DNA of 38,240 nucleotides from an uncultured Alphaproteobacteria bacterium. GTDB taxonomy: Bacteria; Pseudomonadota; Alphaproteobacteria; Rhizobiales; Beijerinckiaceae. Every line of letters starts with the position of its first letter. The stretch's first letter is position 1. The stretch covers positions 1 through 38,240 of the forward strand of contig CALKHP010000028.1 in NCBI GenBank assembly GCA_937988775.1. The letters run 5' to 3'. The translations under genes were made by a program, and so were the position numbers. The notes beneath the pieces are model-generated. The model saw only the letters and a program-made list of their open reading frames with translations. It did no database searches and was not told the DNA's origin. Shown here one piece after another: positions 33,987 through 38,240 of this stretch.

Positions 33987-34223
33987 TTACGCGATCACGT
34001 AGGGCAGCAGGCCGAGGAAGCGGGCGCGCTTGATGGCCTGGGCCAGTTCGCGCTGCTTCTTGGCCGAGACGGCGGTGATGCGCGAGGGGACGATCTTGCC
34101 GCGCTCGGAAATGTAGCGCGAGAGCAGCTTGACGTCCTTGTAGTCGATCTTCGGCGCGTTGGCGCCCGAGAACGGGCAGGTCTTGCGGCGGCGGAAGAAC
34201 GGGCGGCGTGCGGCTGTGGACAT
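33987..34223 (-). CDS. rpsR: 30S ribosomal protein S18
   Basis: A 78-residue S18 with the family core RRRKTCPFSGANAPKIDYKDVKLLSRYISERGKIVPSRITAVSAKKQRELAQAIKRARFLGLLPY. The cysteine of KTCPF is the single conserved N-terminal cysteine. The length is normal. It starts four bases after the rpsF stop (same strand), so S6 and S18, which bind each other on the ribosome, are co-translated. Confidence 0.98.
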   Translation of the reverse strand: MSTAARRPFFRRRKTCPFSGANAPKIDYKDVKLLSRYISERGKIVPSRITAVSAKKQRELAQAIKRARFLGLLPYVIA

Positions 34224-34226
34224 CGG

Positions 34227-34646
34227 TTATTCCCCCGCTTCGTTGGTCTGGCGGCTGTCGCCGTCATCGTCGCGGCGCGGCGGGCGCGGGCGATCGTCGC
34301 GATCACCGCGGCGCTCCTCGCGGTCGCGGCGCTGCATCATGGCGGACGGCTCGATCTCGTGCTCTTCGACGCGCACGGTCATGAAACGAAGAATATCCTC
34401 GTTGATGCCCATCTGGCGCTCCATCTCGGCCACGGCCGGCGCGGGAGCGGTGATGTTCATCAGCGCGTAATGCGCCTTGCGGTTCTTCTTGATGCGGTAG
34501 GCGAGGGACTTGACGCCCCAGTACTCGACCTTCGCGATCGTGCCGCCACCGGCCTCGATCACTGCCTTGTACTGCTCGGTCATGGCCTCGACCTGCTGCG
34601 CGGTCACGTCCTGGCGCGCCAGGAAGACGTGTTCATATAGCGACAT
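34227..34646 (-). CDS. rpsF: 30S ribosomal protein S6
   Basis: A 139-residue S6. The conserved core is YEHVFLARQDVTAQQVEAMTEQY, followed by VEYWGVKSLAYRIKKNRKAHYALMNI. The last 35 residues form a charged Arg/Asp-rich extension (RRDREERRGDRDDRPRPPRR) that is longer than in enterobacterial S6 but usual in alphaproteobacteria. The ATG at 34646 is the family start; an upstream start at 34667 would add seven atypical residues. The leader upstream contains a perfect hairpin that may be regulatory. Confidence 0.97.
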   Translation of the reverse strand: MSLYEHVFLARQDVTAQQVEAMTEQYKAVIEAGGGTIAKVEYWGVKSLAYRIKKNRKAHYALMNITAPAPAVAEMERQMGINEDILRFMTVRVEEHEIEPSAMMQRRDREERRGDRDDRPRPPRRDDDGDSRQTNEAGE

Positions 34647-34691
34647 TGGGTCTTTTGCCTTTCTCAAACCTCGTTCCCGGCGCGGAGCCCT

Positions 34692-34711
34692 TCGAGCCCG
34701 GAAAGGCTCGA
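34692..34711 (-). promoter_or_regulatory. Candidate rpsF leader hairpin
   Basis: TCGAGCC and GGCTCGA form a perfect 7-base stem with the 6-base loop TTTCCG on the minus strand, 45 bases upstream of the rpsF start. S6:S18 complexes are known to repress their own messages through a leader structure in several bacteria. The CCG in this loop is suggestive, but the consensus could not be checked. GGAGAAC/GTTCTCC arms lie further upstream (34740-34779). Confidence 0.35.
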
Positions 34712-34932
34712 CACGGTTCTTTCGAAGGCGGAGACACGGGAGAACGGGCCAATTGACCCTGCCACGACTGTGGTTCTCCGTTCAGCCTCCGGCCGGAACG
34801 AGCGCGCTCCATACCGCAACTGGCGGAAAACGCAAGGGCTGGCGCCGCCCCATATGAACCGAAACGCCCGCGGCGGCGACCCACCCACACGGAAGAGCAT
34901 GGCGCCCTTCCGGTGTGCGGGAGGGTCGGCGG

Positions 34933-35085
34933 ATGCGCAAGTCAGGTTTCATCGCGGCGGGTTTCCTGGCGCTGGCCTGCCTGTTCACCCTGGCGATGCA
35001 TGCCGATTTCGCGCATGCCGCGCCGGACGCGCGCACCCGCCACAAGCTCACCCGCCCGGCCACGCTCAGGACGGCGCTGCTGCCG
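34933..35085 (+). pseudogene. Signal-peptide-bearing 5' gene fragment
   Basis: An ATG with a GGGAGGGTCGGCGG purine-rich upstream region begins a clear secretion signal (KSGFIAAGFLALACLFTL, then AMHADFAHAAPDARTRHKL). The sensible protein ends near 35085, where the adjacent frame begins to match an FkbM methyltransferase. Its own frame stays open to 35310 but is then antisense-like Arg-rich sequence. It appears to be the 5' end of an exported protein gene joined out of frame to an fkbM fragment. The original identity is unknown. Confidence 0.45.
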
Positions 35086-35698
35086 GTTCGGCTACTGGTC
35101 GGTTCTCGCATCGAGCGCGCCGTTCGGCCGCCAGGCCGCCCTGGCGATCGAAGTCTCGCCCGGCAACGCCGCGCGGCTCGCGTTGAACGCCGGATTGAAC
35201 GGCAACCGGTATCGCTGCATGAACGCAGCCATCGGCGGCCGAACCGGCGGTTTCGTGCGTGTCGCGGGACGACGACACGAGGCGTTCTCGACTTATGCGG
35301 TCAAGGATGACGATCCTGGAGCGGTGAGACGCGTTTCGCTCGACGGTCTTCTTAAGGACGACCTCGATGCACAAGCACCGATGGTCATCAAACTGGATGT
35401 CGAAGGCGTCGAGATTGAAGCCATCGAAGGCGCCAAGGCCTGTTTGTCCGGCAATTCGCTTTTGATCTGTGAGGATCACGGATCGGATCCGACCCACGGT
35501 GTCTCTCGTCATTTGATGAAAGACGCGGCGTTGAGCCTCTACATCTTCGACCCCGCCGCTTGGCGTTTCGTTCGGATCGACGGCCCCGCGGTATTGGATC
35601 GGGTGAAGCGATATCGTTGGGTCGGCTACAACGTTTTCGGCACGCGAAGCCCGATCTGGGAAGACCGATTGCAGTCCGCGCGATGGATTTGCCGATGA
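35085..35698 (+). pseudogene. 5'-truncated FkbM-family methyltransferase
   Basis: The frame reads FGYWSVLASSAPFGRQAALA, then IEVSPGNAARLALNAGLNGN and later VSLDGLLKDDLDAQ, VIKLDVEGVEIEAIEGAKAC. This is the FkbM SAM-methyltransferase pattern: the glycine-rich SAM loop (GANxGYYS), acidic strand (AIEPSPxNxxxLxxN), then IKIDVEGxExEVLxGA. The SAM loop is cut at its GAN residues, and upstream sequence in this frame is nonsensical, so the N-terminal third is missing. The 3' end looks intact, and its stop overlaps the next start (ATGA). Such methyltransferases act on polysaccharides or small sugars; this copy is probably inactive. Confidence 0.7.
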
Positions 35699-36360
35699 TT
35701 GAGGGCGACATCCGGCGCGAACTGAATGCAGGTTCGTTCAACGAAGGCGCCGTCGAAGGTTGCGGGGCAGGGGACGTTTCCAGTTTCGTGGTCCGGAAGG
35801 CGCAAGCGGCCGATAGCGAAGCACTTGCCATCCTGGCGGATATCGCCGGAGGAGAGACGCTGGCGTTCATTGCGAGGGGGATCGATCCAACGGCGGATGC
35901 CCGGGCGATCTATCGCAAGATGATCGCAACCGCGACCGGTTTCTTTTCATACCAAAACTGTTTCGCGGCCGAATCCAATGGCAAACTAGTTGGCCTTGCG
36001 AATGCATTTCCGGCGCGTGCCATTGAGAATGAACAGCGCCACACCAAACCGACGGTGCGCGAGGAATATTTGGAAGCGCGAACCCGATTGAACGATCCGC
36101 GAAGCTATTTGCTCAACAATATCGCTGTGGATCCGGCCTGGCGCCGGAAAGGCGTCGGCATTCGTCTGGTCGAAGCCGTCATCGCGGAGGCGAAGCTACA
36201 AGGTTTTCGGTCGATCACGCTTCACGTCTGGGCCGACAACGCGCGCGCCATCGCCTTCTACCGCGCGCTCGGCTTCCGAAGCGTCCGCAGGGCAAAGATA
36301 CCGTGGCATCCGGAACTTCCTCATGTCGGCGGAAGTCTCCTTTTCAGATTGAATTTGTGA
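35695..36360 (+). CDS. GNAT family N-acetyltransferase
   Basis: A 221-residue acetyltransferase. Motif A is NNIAVDPAWRRKGVGIRLVEAVIAEAK (acetyl-CoA pyrophosphate loop R/Q-x-x-G-x-G/A seen as RRKGVG). Motif B is ITLHVWADNARAIAFYRALGF. The N-terminal 50 residues are less conserved. The ATG at 35695 overlaps the fkbM-remnant stop; an ATG at 35683 is possible. Base composition is visibly less GC-rich than in the core genes, suggesting separate ancestry. The substrate is unknown. It follows polysaccharide-type genes and precedes opgC, so a surface-glycan role is conceivable but unproven. Confidence 0.85.
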   Translation: MIEGDIRRELNAGSFNEGAVEGCGAGDVSSFVVRKAQAADSEALAILADIAGGETLAFIARGIDPTADARAIYRKMIATATGFFSYQNCFAAESNGKLVGLANAFPARAIENEQRHTKPTVREEYLEARTRLNDPRSYLLNNIAVDPAWRRKGVGIRLVEAVIAEAKLQGFRSITLHVWADNARAIAFYRALGFRSVRRAKIPWHPELPHVGGSLLFRLNL

Positions 36361-36522
36361 GGAGCCTTGAGACGGCATCGTTCGGTTCGTTCGCTCCGCC
36401 GGAGCGGAGCCGAAACAGAATGAAATCGCGGCAGGTCCTAAGAGCCACGATTGAGCCTTCCCATGCCGGATGATCGTTCAATGCAAATCCACCCGCCCGT
36501 GCTGACGGTAACGGAGAGAGCG

Positions 36523-37677
36523 ATGGCAAAGGAAACATCACCCGCCAGGCGCGACCTCCGGCTGGATTTTTTCCGCGGCCTGGCGAACTGGGCGATCTTC
36601 CTGGACCACATCCCGAACAATGCGGTCGCCTGGGTGACCACGCGAAACTACGGATTCAGCGATGCCGCGGACGTTTTCGTGTTTATTTCCGGTTACACCG
36701 CCGCGTTCATCTACGCACGCAAGATGGTCGCACAGGGATATCTCGCGGGGACGGCCCTGCTGATCCGCCGGGTCTGGCAACTTTATGTGGCGCATATTCT
36801 GTTGTTCGTGTTCTACGCCGTAGCCATCGGGTACGTGGCGCAAAACTACGGACATTCTCATCTCCTGGACGAGTTCAACGTTGCCGGACTGATCGAACAA
36901 CCGGTGGCAACGCTCGCGCAAGGGCTCCTTCTCAAGTTCAAGCCGCTCAATCTGGATGTCCTGCCCTTGTACATCGTGCTGATGGCGGGTTTTGCCCCGT
37001 TGCTGATCCTGATGATGAGAGCTCCGGATGCGGCGCTGGCCGCGTCGATCATGGTCTACGTGCTGGCGCGTCATTTTGGCTCGAATTTTCCTGCACATCC
37101 GTCCGGCGGGTGGTATTTCAATCCGCTGGCATGGCAGCTTCTGTTCACGATGGGGGCATGGGCGGCGTTGGGAGGCGCCGCCCGAGCACAGGCGTTGGCC
37201 CGGTCCCGAACGGTCCTGATTGCGAGCGTGGCATTCGTGGTTTTCGCATTCGTCGTAACGATCGGTGCTCGCTTTGGTCTATCGACCGCATTGTCGCCCG
37301 TGTTCGATGTTCTCAGTGAGAAAACCAATCTTGCACCCTACAGGATCGTTCATTTTCTGGCGCTTGCTGTGATCGTTGTTCACCTCGTTCCGCGAGACTG
37401 GAAAGGTCTCGATTCAAAACTGGCTCGTCCGGTCATCGTTTGCGGTCAGCGATCGCTGGAGGTGTTCTGCGTAGGGATTTTCCTGTCGTTCGTTGGGCAT
37501 TTCATTTTGGAGATGTATTCAGACCGCCTGATCACCCAGATCGGGGTGAGCGTTGGCGGCGTGGTGCTGATGACGGCCGTCGCGCTCTATCGGACATGGT
37601 CCCGCACGCTTGATGCCCGCGCCCCCAAGGCATCGGTCACGCCCGTCGCAATCGGGTCGAAAGGGGAGAATGAATGA
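36523..37677 (+). CDS. opgC: OpgC-family membrane acyltransferase-like protein
   Basis: A 384-residue integral membrane protein with roughly ten helices. The N-terminus RDLRLDFFRGLANWAIFLDHIPNN is the OpgC signature (R-x-D-x-xRG-hydrophobic-DH), and FSDAADVFVFISGYTAAFIYARKM follows. OpgC adds succinyl groups to osmoregulated periplasmic glucans in the inner membrane of proteobacteria. I chose the ATG at 36523 because GGAGAG lies six bases upstream; ATG 36481 has no ribosome site. No opgG/opgH is in the window. The stop overlaps a downstream ATG (ATGA). Confidence 0.9.
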   Translation: MAKETSPARRDLRLDFFRGLANWAIFLDHIPNNAVAWVTTRNYGFSDAADVFVFISGYTAAFIYARKMVAQGYLAGTALLIRRVWQLYVAHILLFVFYAVAIGYVAQNYGHSHLLDEFNVAGLIEQPVATLAQGLLLKFKPLNLDVLPLYIVLMAGFAPLLILMMRAPDAALAASIMVYVLARHFGSNFPAHPSGGWYFNPLAWQLLFTMGAWAALGGAARAQALARSRTVLIASVAFVVFAFVVTIGARFGLSTALSPVFDVLSEKTNLAPYRIVHFLALAVIVVHLVPRDWKGLDSKLARPVIVCGQRSLEVFCVGIFLSFVGHFILEMYSDRLITQIGVSVGGVVLMTAVALYRTWSRTLDARAPKASVTPVAIGSKGENE

Positions 37678-37814
37678 CGAACCGACGGACTATCGCGTTT
37701 TTCGGCGTCGGCGCCGTTGTCGGGAAGAACGATGCGACGTCTCAGTCGTTTAAAGGGCAACCGGTAATAAGCCTGCGATCGATGCGGATTAGTATGCACG
37801 GCGACCGGGCTTGA
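37674..37814 (+). CDS. Short ORF after opgC, possibly a truncated gene
   Basis: A 46-codon frame (begins MTNRRTIAFFGVGAVVGKND) that overlaps the opgC stop by ATGA and the next reading frame by TTGA. The first 16 residues look like the start of an export signal, but the rest (TSQSFKGQPVISLRSMRIS) has no recognisable fold. In related genomes opgC-type genes are, as I recall, often followed by an SGNH/GDSL-type hydrolase with a similar start, so this may be its remnant. Confidence in expression is low. Confidence 0.4.
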   Translation: MTNRRTIAFFGVGAVVGKNDATSQSFKGQPVISLRSMRISMHGDRA

Positions 37815-38240
37815 ACGAGGTCTTCACGATTGCCCTTCCTTATGACTACTTCCTGATCGTCTGGTTCGTGCTCGCGACTGCCTCCACGGCTTACGTTGCG
37901 TTCGACCAGTTCAACGGCAATCCCGAACCAACAGTGATGAAATGGGGATTCATCCTCGTCACGCTCTACATGGGGCCGTTCGGTCTGCTGCTCTACGTGC
38001 TGGCGGACAAGGAGCCGCGTCCCGGTGAGCACGAGCAATTCACGTCGCCGCTGTGGAAGCAGGGGATCGGAAGTACCATCCATTGCGTCGCCGGCGACGC
38101 CACGGGGATCATCCTCGCGGCGGCGGTGACGGCGCTCATGGGCCTTCCGATGTGGATCGACCTGATCGTGGAGTATGTTGCCGGATTCTCGTTCGGCCTC
38201 TTCATCTTCCAGTCCCTGTTCATGAAGAAGATGATGGGCG
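37811..38240 (+). CDS. DUF4396 domain membrane protein, partial
   Basis: An open frame of at least 143 codons running off the right edge. Hydrophobic segments YDYFLIVWFVLATASTAYVAF, KWGFILVTLYMGPFGLLLYVL, and DATGIILAAAVTALMGLP follow one another. WKQGIGSTIHCVAGDATGII matches the histidine/cysteine motif of DUF4396 membrane proteins. The frame is closed by TAG at 37787-37789 and has no ATG until residue 45, so the TTG at 37811 is the likely start. It overlaps the preceding short ORF by four bases, suggesting transcription with opgC. The function is unknown; some members lie with copper or metal-handling genes. Confidence 0.75.
   Translation, partial: MNEVFTIALPYDYFLIVWFVLATASTAYVAFDQFNGNPEPTVMKWGFILVTLYMGPFGLLLYVLADKEPRPGEHEQFTSPLWKQGIGSTIHCVAGDATGIILAAAVTALMGLPMWIDLIVEYVAGFSFGLFIFQSLFMKKMMG

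Overview
The window is about 65% GC. It looks like chromosomal DNA of an alphaproteobacterium, most likely Hyphomicrobiales (Rhizobiales). The main reason is the minus-strand order rpsF-rpsR-(DUF2232)-rplI-dnaB-alr-radA-cvpA-purF-SDR at 24.2-34.6 kb, which I recall as a conserved rhizobial/bradyrhizobial core block. OpgC, a glycine-zipper lipoprotein and abundant intergenic palindromic repeats fit the same group. I could not search databases, so genus and orthology are inference.

Layout. 1-1138 (-): a scoA/scoB CoA-transferase pair, with scoB running off the left edge. 1456-2550 (+): two half-size chromate-transporter proteins. 2753-7933: a sugar-acid catabolic locus with an Ldh-family reductase (-), then an FCD GntR regulator, 5-dehydro-4-deoxyglucarate dehydratase, a sarcosine-oxidase-like flavoenzyme and uronate dehydrogenase (+). 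7946-8965 (-): an LLM flavin monooxygenase. 9231-15439 is patchy accessory DNA. It holds an outer-membrane porin overlapping a beta-lactamase-fold hydrolase, an IS3 remnant, an Lrp regulator, an EamA exporter, two truncated genes meeting at a scar, and a methionine gamma-lyase. It ends next to tRNA-Gln(CTG). 15968-18101 (+): a CaiB-type CoA-transferase with a CitE-like lyase. 18394-19298: a small lipoprotein and two small membrane proteins. 19482-24017 (+): glgP-glgX glycogen breakdown. 24198-34646 (-): the core block. 34933-38240 (+) has visibly lower GC. It contains a decayed signal-peptide/fkbM fusion, a GNAT acetyltransferase, opgC, a 46-codon ORF and a DUF4396 protein cut by the window edge.

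How the genes work together. The 4.1-7.9 kb genes fit oxidative uronate/aldarate catabolism, where Udh makes the aldarolactone and KdgD makes 2-oxoglutarate semialdehyde. The aldarate dehydratase, semialdehyde dehydrogenase and transporter are not here. Lrp, EamA and methionine gamma-lyase plausibly form a sulfur-amino-acid module. GlgP and GlgX together degrade glycogen. In the core block a small cysteine phosphatase gene is wedged between dnaB and alr with 4-nt overlaps on both sides.

The intergenic spaces carry at least three families of palindromic repeats. One copy supplies the last codons of glgX. I found no CRISPR array, complete insertion sequence, integrase or recognisable defence system. 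The most unusual items are the dnaB-phosphatase-alr coupling, the repeat-encoded GlgX tail, the decay scars near 14.0 and 35.1 kb, and the composition of the uronate locus.
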